A stretch of DNA of 64,000 nt from Mycobacterium dioxanotrophicus. Lineage in GTDB: Bacteria; Actinomycetota; Actinomycetes; Mycobacteriales; Mycobacteriaceae. The position numbers were made by a program, and so were the translations under genes. Under the pieces are notes generated by a model that was not told the DNA's origin, made no database searches, and saw only the letters and a list, made by a program, of their open reading frames with translations. The DNA lies in assembly GCF_002157835.1 (NCBI RefSeq), contig NZ_CP020809.1, forward strand, positions 7,006,001 through 7,070,000. The letters are read 5' to 3'. The first letter of the stretch is position 1. Each line of letters opens with the position of its first letter. This document shows, one piece after another, positions 35,878 to 45,209 of this stretch.

Positions 35878-37926
35878 TTACAGGACAATGCACAGACGGA
35901 AGGCGTCGTAGATCGCGGCATGGATATTGCGGCTGGCGACCGCATCACCGATACGAAACAGTTGGTATCTGCCACCGGCGTTCCGAACGACGTTCTGCTG
36001 CTTCAGGTTCAGCAGCGCCCGCTGATCGACCTCGCCGAGGTTCGACGAGCCGGCGACCAGCGCGAAGTAGAGTTCATCGGAGGGCAGGGTGCCGTGTTCG
36101 ACGACCACTTGGTCGACGATGCGTTGGCGGGTGGCGTGCGCGTACTCGTTGTACAGATCCACCTCCAGGCGACCGTCCTTGCGTCGCACCGCGGTCAGCC
36201 GTTCGTTGAGGGTCACACGGACGTCGTGCTCGGCGAACACCTTGAAGTAGCCGGGGTAGTTCACACCGCCGACGTCTGGAGCCAACGTTCGCTCCGGGGT
36301 GACGATCTCGAGCGGAGCGCCGCTACGGGCCAGCATTTCGGCTGCGTCCATGCCTGGGTGGCCACCGTTGTCGTCATAGAACAGCACCTGCCCGCGCGGG
36401 CGCACCGCACCGCATAGTACGTCCCAGCCGTCAGTGACCAGATGCGCTCCGTCCTCGAGGAATTCGGTGTTCGGCACACCGCCGGTCGCAATGACAACCA
36501 CGTCGGGATCCTCGGCCAGCACCTCGCCGACCTCGGCGTAGCTGTTTGTCCGGACTTCGACACCGTGCAGTTTGCACTCATCGAGACGCCACTCGATGAT
36601 GCTGATGAGGTCGCGCCGCCGCGGCGCCGCGGACGCGAGGCGGATCTGGCCGCCCGGCTCGTCCGCAGCTTCGAAGACGATCACACGGTGACCCCGCTCT
36701 CCGAGCACCCGCGCCGCTTCCAGCCCGGCCGGTCCCGCCCCGACCACCACCGCGGTGCGCGCAGGCCCCATAGCGGGCGGCACCGTGTGCGGCATCCTGT
36801 CTTCGCGCCCGGTGGATGCATTGTGCACGCACTTGGCGTCGCGGTTCTGATAGATCTCATCCAGGCAGTAACTGGCACCAACACACGGCCGGATCCGGTC
36901 TTCCTCGCCCGCAAGGATTTTCGCGACGATATGCGGGTCGGCGATATGTGCACGCGTCATCCCGACAAGGTCGATGATGCCGTCACGAATCGCGTGCCGC
37001 GCTGTGGCGACATCGTTGATCCGCGCGGCGTGCATGACCGGGATCTGCAGCGCCTGTTTCACCTGCCCGGCGAATTCGAGATGCGGTGCGACGGGCGTGC
37101 CCATCGGGGGAATGACCCGCGACAGCGCCTCGTCGCTGGCCATGTAACCCTTGATCACACTGATGAAATCGATACCCTCGGCCGCCACGCGTCTGGCGAT
37201 CTCCACTCCTTCGTCGTAGCCCAACCCACCTGGCTCATCCTCATCGAGCGACATCCGGATGCCCACCGCGAAATCGGGCCCCACGGCCTCGCGTACCGCA
37301 CGAATTACCCTCAGCGGAAAGCGAAGCCGGTCCTCCATGCTGGAGATGCCGTAGTCGTCGTCACGGTGGTTCGTCAGAGGAGACCAGAACGCGTCCAGCA
37401 GGTGGGTGTATGCCTCAAGTTCGATCCCGTCGAGCCCGGCTTCGCGGCACCTTTGCGCGGCGTCGGCATAGGCGCGCACGATGCGCTCGAGGTCCCATTC
37501 CTCGGCAACCTTGGGGAACGACCGGTGCGCGGGCTCCCGGATCGATGACGGGAAGACCACGGGCAGCCAGTCCCCGTCGTAGTTGCTTGTACGACGGCCC
37601 AGATGGGTGACCTGGCACATCACTGCCGCGCCGTTCTCGTGCACGCCGTAGGCCAGTTCTCGCAGCCAGGGCACGATCTCGTCCTTGTAGAGGTGCAGAT
37701 TGCCGAAGGCCGCCGGGCTGTCCGGAGCCACCACCGCCGAGCCGCCCATCATGGTGAGCGACACCCCACCTTTGGCCTTCTCTTCGTGGTAGAGGCGATA
37801 GCGCCGTTTCGGCATGCCGTCCTCAGTGTAGGAGGGTTCATGCGAGGTACTGACCACCCTGTTCCGCAAGGCGATGTTCTTCAACTGAAAGGGTTGCAGG
37901 AGCGGGTCGAGGAGTTGCGATGTCAT
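35878..37926 (-). CDS. DgcA/StcD-like N-demethylating flavoprotein (TMADH family)
   Basis: The product has 682 aa. Residues 1 to about 365 form an Old-Yellow-Enzyme TIM barrel (LKNIALRNRVVSTSH, CQVTHLGRRTSNYDG, GIELEAYTHLLDAFWSP), with a cysteine cluster near residue 345 (CVGASYCLDEIYQNRDAKCVHN) for a 4Fe-4S centre. Residues 385-680 form a FAD/NAD-binding half (VVVGAGPAGLEAARVL, VVVIATGG). The family includes trimethylamine dehydrogenase, dimethylglycine demethylase DgcA and N-methylproline demethylase StcD; the barrel is closest in style to DgcA/StcD. It removes a methyl group from a secondary or tertiary amine as formaldehyde. The gene follows the Rieske oxygenase gene and precedes mscR. 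ATG 37926 is chosen by family start. Confidence 0.85.
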   Translation of the reverse strand: MTSQLLDPLLQPFQLKNIALRNRVVSTSHEPSYTEDGMPKRRYRLYHEEKAKGGVSLTMMGGSAVVAPDSPAAFGNLHLYKDEIVPWLRELAYGVHENGAAVMCQVTHLGRRTSNYDGDWLPVVFPSSIREPAHRSFPKVAEEWDLERIVRAYADAAQRCREAGLDGIELEAYTHLLDAFWSPLTNHRDDDYGISSMEDRLRFPLRVIRAVREAVGPDFAVGIRMSLDEDEPGGLGYDEGVEIARRVAAEGIDFISVIKGYMASDEALSRVIPPMGTPVAPHLEFAGQVKQALQIPVMHAARINDVATARHAIRDGIIDLVGMTRAHIADPHIVAKILAGEEDRIRPCVGASYCLDEIYQNRDAKCVHNASTGREDRMPHTVPPAMGPARTAVVVGAGPAGLEAARVLGERGHRVIVFEAADEPGGQIRLASAAPRRRDLISIIEWRLDECKLHGVEVRTNSYAEVGEVLAEDPDVVVIATGGVPNTEFLEDGAHLVTDGWDVLCGAVRPRGQVLFYDDNGGHPGMDAAEMLARSGAPLEIVTPERTLAPDVGGVNYPGYFKVFAEHDVRVTLNERLTAVRRKDGRLEVDLYNEYAHATRQRIVDQVVVEHGTLPSDELYFALVAGSSNLGEVDQRALLNLKQQNVVRNAGGRYQLFRIGDAVASRNIHAAIYDAFRLCIVL

Positions 37927-38099
37927 ACGGATCCGGCCTTCTGAAGTGTTGGACGCATATGGAAGAACGCCGAGATTCCGCTGCGGGCGTTTCCGTGCTG
38001 CTGTCGTGAATGTGTCCGACCGCACCGTCGGCGTACGTGTCTGAAACGATGGAATGTGGCGAATTGCGGATGCTGGGCCGCGGATTCACTCCCGCAACG

Positions 38100-39239
38100 T
38101 CATTCGGCGATCTTGCCGCGCAACCAATCATGGAAGGCGCCGATGTGGTGCTCGCTGGGCACCAGTACACCACCGTCGCGGTACATACGCGAGTCCATCG
38201 CAGGTTGGCAGCGCTCGCAGGCCTCGAAGTCCTGCTGGTTGACCCGGTGGAACAGCTCGACAGACCGGTCGAGGTCACGACCGGATTCGACCACGCCAGG
38301 CAGGTAAAGCCAATCGCATTCCACCACCGTGTGGTCGGCGGCCAGCGGGAACATCCGGTGCACGATCACATGATCAGGCACCAAGTTGACGAACACCTGC
38401 GGGCGGACGGTAATGGCGTAATAGCGACGATCCTGGTCCTCGGTCACGCCGGGAATCTGGTCGAGGCCCTCTGACCCGTCAATCGTGAAACCCTGTACTT
38501 CCGGCCCGAATTCGGCGCCATGCCCCACGTAATACTGCGCGGCATAACCATCGGCAAACTCCGGCAACACTTCGGTCAGTTCCGGGTGGATCGTGGCGCA
38601 GTGGTAGCACTCCATGAAGTTCTCAATGATCAGCTTCCAGTTCGCCTTGACGTCGTAGACAATCCGACGCCCGACGCTTAGCTCTGCGACGGTGTAGTGG
38701 TCGATCGCTTCGATGTCACCGAGCCGGTCCACGACCTCCTGCATGACGGTGTCCTCGAACGATGGGGGCGCCTCGGCCAGGCACACCCACACGTAGCCGA
38801 GCCACTGTTTGACCGCAATCTTGCGCAGCCCGTACTCGACCCGGTCGACATCGGGCATTCTGGTCAGGTTCGGCGCGGCGATCAGCTTACCGTCAAGATC
38901 GTAAGTCCAAGCGTGGTAAGGACATTGGAACGCACGCTTGACCTCGCCGGCAGCCTCGGTGCACAACTGCGCGCCGCGGTGGCGGCACACGTTGAAGAAG
39001 GCATTGATGTCGCCTGAGCGCGACCTGGCCACCAGCACGCTCTCGCGACCAACCTGGACCGTCTTGAAGGCGCCGGGCTTGTCGAGATCCGTCGCGCGCA
39101 CAACGCAAAACCACATCCGCTCGAAGATCTTTTCCTGCTCAAGCGCGAAGATCTCGGGGTGGGTGTAGTAGTTTCCGGGCAGGGTGGGAATCAGGCTTTC
39201 AGGCAGGCTCGTGGCGGATCCGGGTGCTGCTGTGGTCAC
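38100..39239 (-). CDS. Rieske non-heme iron oxygenase, alpha subunit (betaine demethylase type)
   Basis: The product has 379 aa. The Rieske domain near residues 35-150 has CRHRG and CPYHAW for the 2Fe-2S centre. The catalytic domain has the mononuclear-iron motif ENFMECYHCATIHPE with both histidines. This type includes glycine-betaine monooxygenase GbcA and stachydrine demethylase Stc2, which oxidise an N-methyl group of a quaternary amine. GTG at 39239 is chosen because TAAGGAAA lies just upstream; an ATG 17 codons earlier lacks a ribosome site. The genes around it encode its ferredoxin, reductase and the next demethylase. Exact substrate is inferred only as a methylated quaternary amine. 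Confidence 0.85.
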   Translation of the reverse strand: MTTAAPGSATSLPESLIPTLPGNYYTHPEIFALEQEKIFERMWFCVVRATDLDKPGAFKTVQVGRESVLVARSRSGDINAFFNVCRHRGAQLCTEAAGEVKRAFQCPYHAWTYDLDGKLIAAPNLTRMPDVDRVEYGLRKIAVKQWLGYVWVCLAEAPPSFEDTVMQEVVDRLGDIEAIDHYTVAELSVGRRIVYDVKANWKLIIENFMECYHCATIHPELTEVLPEFADGYAAQYYVGHGAEFGPEVQGFTIDGSEGLDQIPGVTEDQDRRYYAITVRPQVFVNLVPDHVIVHRMFPLAADHTVVECDWLYLPGVVESGRDLDRSVELFHRVNQQDFEACERCQPAMDSRMYRDGGVLVPSEHHIGAFHDWLRGKIAE

Positions 39240-39286
39240 GGGTTTCCTTAGGTCTGTCGGTGATTGGCGAGTTGAGGGACGGGGTA

Positions 39287-40480
39287 TCAAGCGGTGGCCG
39301 CGATCTGCCGCCGCCAGCGAGTGAACAGCCGTGGCTGGTCGATCGCCAAGACCGCAACGATGCGGTTGTCACGGCGGTAGGTGGCCAGGAAGCAATGGTC
39401 TTCGTAACTGCCGTCTTCGATGACGATCTCGTCGTCGGGGGCAGCGATACCGGCGAATTGGATTCTGGAGCCGTACTGGTCTGACCAGAAGTACGGAGGC
39501 TTGACGGGCGAGCTGGGATCGAACCCACCGGATAGCAAGGCGGAGACTGCGATAGCCGGTCGCTCCAGAGCACCGGTCCAGTGTTCGACGCGGTGTGCCA
39601 CACCGGTTGAGGCGTCGAGCCACGCCGCGCAATCCCCCACCGCGACGACATTCGGGATGCCGGTCTGCCCGTTCGCCCCGCAGAGCACACCGTTGCCGAG
39701 ACGCAAGCCGCTACCTGTCAGCCACTCGATATTGGGCACGCCGCCGATACCGACCACGACGACCTCGGCCGGCAGGTGTCGGCCGTCGGCGAGGTCGACC
39801 CCGGTGACGCGGCGCGCGCCGTCGCCATTGTGCAGGCCCCGATGCTCTGAGGTCAGGCCGGCGACACCGACGCCACAGATCAGCGTAGTTCCGTTGACGA
39901 CGTGGCGGGCTGCGACGACAGCGCCCAGCCGCCGGCCGAGTTGGTTCTGCAATGGAGCCGACGCAGCCTCGACGATTGTCACATCGAGTCCGAGTTTTCT
40001 TGCGGTCGAGGCGACTTCGCCGCCGATGAAGCCGGCGCCGATGACAACCAATCGGGCGCCCGCCCGCAGGTCAGCACGCAAAGCGATGGCGTCGTCCACG
40101 GTGCGAATCACGTGCACACCAGCCAGCGCGTCGCTGCCCGGCCACCGTCGCGCCCGTGAACCCGTCGCAACCACTACACCCTCTGCGCGGATACGCCTGC
40201 CGTCGGCAAGTTCTATTGCGCCGCAGTTGCTATCAAGTTGCGTCGCAGCGCTACCCAGGAGCCACTCTGCGCGGAGGTCGTCATCGGTGGCAGACTCGAG
40301 GGCAAGATCAGCTTCGGCCATATCGCCGGACAGGAATTCCTTGGACAGCGGGGGCCGATCGTACGGCCGTCGTGTCTCATCTCCAATGATGGTCAATCTG
40401 CCGTCAAACCCCTTGCTCCGCAAGGCCCGTGCCGCCGACAGCCCGGCCAGCGATGCCCCGACGATCGCGATGTGTTTCAC
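39287..40480 (-). CDS. FAD-dependent ferredoxin reductase of the oxygenase system
   Basis: The product has 397 aa. FAD-binding GASLAGLSAARALR opens the protein, followed by YDRPPLSKEFL of the ferredoxin-reductase family, ATGSRARRWPG, and a NAD-binding GAGFIGGEVASTARKLG near residue 147. C-terminal EHWTGALERP and the typical reductase domain close it. It passes electrons from NADH to the Rieske ferredoxin encoded just upstream, whose stop overlaps this start (4 bases). The gene is followed after 47 bp by the oxygenase alpha gene. Confidence 0.87.
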   Translation of the reverse strand: MKHIAIVGASLAGLSAARALRSKGFDGRLTIIGDETRRPYDRPPLSKEFLSGDMAEADLALESATDDDLRAEWLLGSAATQLDSNCGAIELADGRRIRAEGVVVATGSRARRWPGSDALAGVHVIRTVDDAIALRADLRAGARLVVIGAGFIGGEVASTARKLGLDVTIVEAASAPLQNQLGRRLGAVVAARHVVNGTTLICGVGVAGLTSEHRGLHNGDGARRVTGVDLADGRHLPAEVVVVGIGGVPNIEWLTGSGLRLGNGVLCGANGQTGIPNVVAVGDCAAWLDASTGVAHRVEHWTGALERPAIAVSALLSGGFDPSSPVKPPYFWSDQYGSRIQFAGIAAPDDEIVIEDGSYEDHCFLATYRRDNRIVAVLAIDQPRLFTRWRRQIAATA

Positions 40481-40839
40481 GGCCTCGGGCCCTCACCGAG
40501 GCGCGCACGGACATCAGGCGGCAAGTTCGGCTTGTCGGTACTCAGTTCGACGTGGATGACACCATCGGTGATGACCACAGTGTGTGTGCGAATCGGAAGC
40601 TTCGCCGGCGGTGCGTCCACGCCACCCGTGCGGAGGTTGAATCGTGAAGCGTGCAGCGGACATTCAATCTCGCAACCTTCCAGCCATCCGTCTGCCAACG
40701 AAGCGTCCTGGTGCGAACACGTGTCATCGATGGCGAATACCTCGCCATCTTCGGTATGGAAGACCGCGATGGGAGGGTCGGCTTCCACGCGGCGCGATTC
40801 CCCGGGAGGTAGATCGGCGAGCAAACAAATCTCAAGCAT
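40477..40839 (-). CDS. Rieske-type ferredoxin of the oxygenase system
   Basis: The 120-aa protein has the 2Fe-2S Rieske motifs CSHQDAS and CPLHASRF with 16 residues between them. It resembles ferredoxins of biphenyl/phenylpropionate dioxygenase systems. It is the first gene of the minus-strand demethylation operon and overlaps the reductase start by 4 bases. ATG at 40839 gives the family N-terminus; the frame extends 29 codons upstream without a ribosome site. Confidence 0.87.
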   Translation of the reverse strand: MLEICLLADLPPGESRRVEADPPIAVFHTEDGEVFAIDDTCSHQDASLADGWLEGCEIECPLHASRFNLRTGGVDAPPAKLPIRTHTVVITDGVIHVELSTDKPNLPPDVRARLGEGPRP

Positions 40840-41429
40840 GGACGGCCTCTCAAACCCGAAGTGGTGCGAATAGCGCAACGCGCTCGTTGTACGCAACAGT
40901 GTGAGAGCTGCCGTAACCCTTGTCAAGCGGAGGGAGAAACGATGCGTCCTTCACCGCCGGCGGCAGCGCCACTGTTCCAAAGACCCTGAGAAAACCTGTG
41001 TTTCAAGTTGTTTAACTGACGGACGCATGGGTGCCCACGCTGGGCTTCGGGTCGATCTGGCGCAATACTGCTCGGTGCCGAAACCGTATGGCGCGCCTCC
41101 GAATCCCCAGAAGCCAAGTGAAGCGGCGCGCGGGTCAACAGTCTCGGCGCGGTAACTCGCCCGCCTCGTCCAGACAGTCGAAAACAGCTGTCAAGCAAGG
41201 AATGTGAACGATATGTTACTGATTTCAGCCGTTTAGCGGCGCCTCGGTTACAGGGCGGTCACTTTGGTTTACAGCAACTTTGCACGCGGCGGGGGTGAGT
41301 CGGGCGGATCCCAAATATACTTCTGATGTATCAGGTGCACTTCAGCACCATTCCCCGTTCTGCGCAGCGACCCAACGGCATTGAAGCAGTTTTGGCTGCA
41401 CGCAGCTCACATCACGAAGGAGATATGCC
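40840..41429. promoter_or_regulatory. Divergent promoter region of the demethylation operon and permease
   Basis: This 590-bp gap separates the ferredoxin gene from the permease gene and must hold both promoters. A small dyad, ATAC-TTCTGAT-GTAT at 41317-41331, could be a GntR-type site, but the match is short. No regulator gene is present on either side. No other gene is supported. Confidence 0.4.
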
Positions 41430-43259
41430 ATGGGCACTTCGCCCGGGTTGCACAAGGGCCTCAGCGATCGACAACTCCGCATGATCGCCATTGGCGGCGT
41501 CATCGGGGCGGGACTGTTCGTCGGATCGGGTGTGGTCATCCACGCCACCGGTCCGGCTGCGTTCATCCCCTACGCCTTGTGCGGATTTCTGGTCATCATG
41601 GTGATGCGGATGCTTGCCGAAATGGCGGTGGCCAACCCGTCCACCGGTTCGTTCGCCGACTACGCCCGCAACGCGCTCGGACCGTGGGCCGGCTTCTCTG
41701 TTGGCTGGCTCTACTGGTACTTCTGGGTCATCATCGTGGGATTCGAGGCGATCGCAGGAGCCAAGATCGTCCAATACTGGCTCCCCGAAATTCCGCTCTG
41801 GCTATGTTCACTGATCCTGCTGACGGCCATGACCCTCACCAACCTGTTCTCGGTATCGTCCTTCGGAGAGTTCGAATTCTGGTTCGCCGGAATCAAAGTC
41901 GCTGCGATCGTGCTGTTCCTCGCCATCGGCGGTGCGTACGTGCTGGGAATATGGCCGCACAAATCGATGGACTTCTCCAACCTGACCGCCCACGGCGGCT
42001 TCCTGCCCAACGGTGGCTGGGCGATCACCGCAGCCATTGTCACGGTCATCTTCTCGATGACGGGCGCCGAGGTGGCCACCATCGCCGCCGCCGAATCACA
42101 CAATCCCGAACGAGCAGTGGCCAAGGCGGCGAACTCCGTCATCGCGCGGATCGCCATCTTCTATGTCGGCTCAATGTTCCTACTGGTGACGATCGTGCCC
42201 TGGAACGACAAGTCCATCGCGGCTTCACCCTACGTCGCAGCGTTCAGTGACATGGGCTTGCCCTACGCGGACCACATCATGAACGCCGTGGTGCTCACCG
42301 CCGTGCTGAGCTGCCTGAACTCGGGGATGTACACCGCATCGCGGATGTTGTTCGTGCTCGCCGCACGTCGCGAAGCACCGCAGCAACTCGTCAGGGTCAC
42401 ACGCCGCGGCGTGCCCGCGGTGGCGATCATGGCATCGTCGATTGTCGGCTTCCTGTGCGTCATCGCCGCCGCGATCTCCCCCGACACCGTGTTCGAATTC
42501 CTACTCAACTCCAGCGGTGCGGTCATCCTCTTCGTGTACTGCCTGATCGGGATCTCGCAGGTCATCCTGCGTTATCGCGACGGTTCTGCGCACCTGAAGG
42601 TCAAGATGTGGCTGTTCCCAGTGTTGTCCATCGGCACTGTACTCGCCATCATGGCGATCCTCGCCCAGATGGGGATCCGCGCGGATTCCCGGTCCCAACT
42701 GGTGCTGAGCCTGCTGTCCTGGGCTGTCGTGATCGTGCTGTATTTCATCAACCGGTGGGCGATCAACCGCCGCCCGCACGTCGAGAGCGCCATCCCCGAG
42801 ACACCGGCAACCCGAGTTCTTGTGCTGGCCAACGAAACTGCGGCATCCGACGAACTGATTGCCGAACTGCGCGACATCAAGGCAGCACGCACTGCCAAGT
42901 ACCTCGTCGTCGTCCCCGACAGCCCTATCGAGACCGGCGCCGCGGCCACCCACGGTCCACTCGACGTGTGGGAGGCGACCCAGCAGGCCGCACAGGACAG
43001 GCTCGACCACACCGTCGGAGTGCTGCGCTCGGCCGATCTCGACGCCGACGGTATCCACGGCGACTTTCGCCCGCTGCGTGCCCTGGCCAACGCCGTGGAC
43101 ACCTTTCGCCCCGATCAGATCGTCATCGCGACGCTGCCGCCCGAGCAGTCGGTCTGGCACCGGTTCGACGTGGTCGATCGCGCGCGCAGCGACTATCCAG
43201 CCATCCCGGTCACACACGTCGTCGCGACGCCGGCCTCGTCCGAGGAATTCCAGCAGTGA
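41430..43259 (+). CDS. APC-family permease (GabP-like) with C-terminal USP-like domain
   Basis: The product has 609 aa. Residues 10-450 contain twelve membrane segments. IGGVIGAGLFVGSG at 18-31 is the hallmark first helix of the amino-acid permease/GABA permease family, and FSMTGAEVATIAAAE near residue 205 lies at the substrate site. Residues about 465-600 form a soluble alpha/beta domain (TRVLVLANETAASDELI, DQIVIATLPP) resembling a universal stress protein, likely cytoplasmic. GAAGGAG stands just before the ATG at 41430. Divergence from the demethylation operon suggests import of its methylated amine substrate. The last codon overlaps the next gene by four bases. Confidence 0.88.
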   Translation: MGTSPGLHKGLSDRQLRMIAIGGVIGAGLFVGSGVVIHATGPAAFIPYALCGFLVIMVMRMLAEMAVANPSTGSFADYARNALGPWAGFSVGWLYWYFWVIIVGFEAIAGAKIVQYWLPEIPLWLCSLILLTAMTLTNLFSVSSFGEFEFWFAGIKVAAIVLFLAIGGAYVLGIWPHKSMDFSNLTAHGGFLPNGGWAITAAIVTVIFSMTGAEVATIAAAESHNPERAVAKAANSVIARIAIFYVGSMFLLVTIVPWNDKSIAASPYVAAFSDMGLPYADHIMNAVVLTAVLSCLNSGMYTASRMLFVLAARREAPQQLVRVTRRGVPAVAIMASSIVGFLCVIAAAISPDTVFEFLLNSSGAVILFVYCLIGISQVILRYRDGSAHLKVKMWLFPVLSIGTVLAIMAILAQMGIRADSRSQLVLSLLSWAVVIVLYFINRWAINRRPHVESAIPETPATRVLVLANETAASDELIAELRDIKAARTAKYLVVVPDSPIETGAAATHGPLDVWEATQQAAQDRLDHTVGVLRSADLDADGIHGDFRPLRALANAVDTFRPDQIVIATLPPEQSVWHRFDVVDRARSDYPAIPVTHVVATPASSEEFQQ

Positions 43260-44140
43260 CGATCGTCGCCGGGTTCAGCGCCACCCACAACGGCAGTGCG
43301 CCACTGCATCTAGCGGCGCAGATCGCCCGCACCACCGGTGAACAAGTCATCGCCGCTGCCATACTCGCCGGGCCCTCAGTGATAGGCATCGACCAACTCG
43401 ACCGCGAATACCACCATCAACTGTCCATCCAAGTGCTGCGATCGCTGAACCAAGCGATCGCACAGATGCGGACCGATGTCGACATCACACCAGTCGTTCA
43501 CCGATCCACATCGATACCGCGCGGCCTGACGGAACTGACCGCACAGCACAACGCCGATCTCATCGTGGTCGGGTCATCGTCATCGGGACTGCTGGGCCGA
43601 ATCGCACTGGGCAGCGTAACCGAACGCCTGGCACACACGGCCCGCGTACCGGTGGCGATCTCACCGCGCGGATACCCGCGCAGCCCACTTACCCTAGAAC
43701 GGCTCACGGTCGGTTACGGCGGCATGTCCGGTACCACTCCGATCGTCGGCACCGCCGCCGAACTTGCGGTGCAATGGGATGTGCAGATGCGAATCGCATC
43801 CTTCGCCGTCCGTCCCCCACTCATGCTGAGCGGATCAATCGAACCCTCCGCCGAGGATCTCGTCACCGACCAATGGACCAGCAATGCCGTGCGCGCGCTG
43901 CGGCGACAACTCGATCGTGCCCGCGAAACAATTCCACTTCCCGATGTGGATCTCGTCATCGGCATGGGCATCGATTGGTCCACCGCTGTCAACGACATCG
44001 CCTGGGAATCCGGCGACCTCCTCGTCCTCGGCTCAGCGGCAGCAGGGCCGTTGGCTCAGGTGTTCCTCGGCTCGGCCGCGTCGAAGATCCTGCGACACGT
44101 CCCCGTTCCGGTCATGATCCTGCCGCAGATGCAGGGCTAG
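43256..44140 (+). CDS. Tandem universal stress protein
   Basis: The product has 294 aa with two USP domains. The first (residues 1-140) has VAGFSATHNG and the ATP-motif-like VVGSSSSGLLGRIALGSVTERLA. The second (145-294) ends with VLGSAAAGPLAQVFLGSAASKILRHVPVPVMI. Both fit the G-2x-G-9x-G-S/T pattern of nucleotide-binding UspA proteins. GTG at 43256 overlaps the permease stop, so it is coupled to the permease, whose own tail is USP-like; the pair may form a regulatory complex. Confidence 0.87.
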   Translation: MTIVAGFSATHNGSAPLHLAAQIARTTGEQVIAAAILAGPSVIGIDQLDREYHHQLSIQVLRSLNQAIAQMRTDVDITPVVHRSTSIPRGLTELTAQHNADLIVVGSSSSGLLGRIALGSVTERLAHTARVPVAISPRGYPRSPLTLERLTVGYGGMSGTTPIVGTAAELAVQWDVQMRIASFAVRPPLMLSGSIEPSAEDLVTDQWTSNAVRALRRQLDRARETIPLPDVDLVIGMGIDWSTAVNDIAWESGDLLVLGSAAAGPLAQVFLGSAASKILRHVPVPVMILPQMQG

Positions 44141-44166
44141 CGGCGGCCGGTAGCGACCGGACATCC

Positions 44167-45081
44167 TCAGGGGCATAGGAATTCGTTTCGATGCTGACTG
44201 ACGAACTCGGCGAATGACATCGGCTCATGACCGATCAGCGCGGCCAGCCGGCGAGGGTCCGGGTGTACCGGCAGCGCCGCCGAAGGGTTGGACAGCATGG
44301 CTCCGATCGCCGATATGTGCTGGGCCATACCAGGATTGATCACAGATCCCGCAGTGCCCGCAAGTTCGGCTTCCCATTGCTGTTGAGGTATGTGGGTGTA
44401 ATGGACGGGACTGCCGATCTCAGCGCTGATCGTCGCGGCGATGTCACTGTGGCTGAGCAGTTCGGCACCCGGTGGGTACGCGATGCGGCTATCGGCGAAC
44501 CGATCCGGGTTCACCAACGCCGCGACCGCGAGGTCGGCCGCATCGCGTCCGCTGATCCACGGCACCCGGGCCGCCCCGAAGCTGTTGGCGAAGCAGCCAC
44601 CCGCCCGGATGGACGAACCGTGCAGGAGCAGAATGTTCTCGTAGAACAGGGCCGCCACCCGCAGGACCGTCGGCTTGAGCCCGGCCCAGGCGAACACTTC
44701 TTCGGCCACGTAGTGAGCTCGTCCGAGCCCACTGGGATTCTCCGTGGCCGCTGCAGCCATCGACATCACCACCAGATTCGGTGACAGTGCGGCCTCGCGC
44801 AGAACCGACGCCAGGTTGGCGGCGGCGGACACGACTCCCGGCGCAACCGGATAGGCGAAGTAGGCCCCATCGATGCCGTCGACAGCCGCACGCAGCGTCC
44901 GCCGATCCAGCAGGTCGCCGATCACCACACTGGCACCGTGGTCGCGCAGTTCCTCGACCACAGGCCCGGCGGTGCGGACCATCACCCGCACCTGATGCCC
45001 CTGGCCCAGTAGCCGCTCGACCATCCGTGCACCGGTTCGGCCATGGCGGCCGGTGGCGCCGAGTACCAGCGTCTGTTGCAT
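44167..45081 (-). CDS. NmrA-type NAD(P)-binding reductase (1)
   Basis: The product has 304 aa. The Rossmann motif GATGRHGRTGARMVERLL opens at residue 8, and GASVVIGDLLDRRTLRAA follows as in NmrA/SDR-a proteins. The usual Tyr-x3-Lys is not present, as in NmrA proteins. It probably acts as an NAD(P)H-dependent reductase or redox sensor. The gene is divergent from the HxlR regulator with 128 bp between them, and a 13-bp palindrome lies in the gap, so that regulator probably controls it. Confidence 0.8.
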   Translation of the reverse strand: MQQTLVLGATGRHGRTGARMVERLLGQGHQVRVMVRTAGPVVEELRDHGASVVIGDLLDRRTLRAAVDGIDGAYFAYPVAPGVVSAAANLASVLREAALSPNLVVMSMAAAATENPSGLGRAHYVAEEVFAWAGLKPTVLRVAALFYENILLLHGSSIRAGGCFANSFGAARVPWISGRDAADLAVAALVNPDRFADSRIAYPPGAELLSHSDIAATISAEIGSPVHYTHIPQQQWEAELAGTAGSVINPGMAQHISAIGAMLSNPSAALPVHPDPRRLAALIGHEPMSFAEFVSQHRNEFLCP

Positions 45082-45147
45082 AGAGCACCTCGTTGTCGTC
45101 GTTGGCGGGGTGGGACAGACAGAAGCTATGAGGGTTACTACTATTAT

Positions 45148-45160
45148 GCAAGTTACTTGC
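45148..45160. promoter_or_regulatory. Palindrome GCAAGT-T-ACTTGC, candidate HxlR operator
   Basis: A perfect 6-1-6 palindrome sits in the 128-bp gap between the NmrA-type gene and hxlR-like gene, about 50 bp upstream of the latter. HxlR regulators bind short dyads of this size next to their own and divergent target genes. Confidence 0.4.
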
Positions 45161-45209
45161 CGGGTAATGTTCGATCGCCCGTCGATAGGACGAGGAGAGA
45201 GGAGACCCT

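Noticed and set aside
41317..41331. ATAC-N7-GTAT as a definite GntR operator
   Set aside because: Half-sites of four bases occur often by chance and no GntR gene is nearby; kept only as a note in the promoter region.
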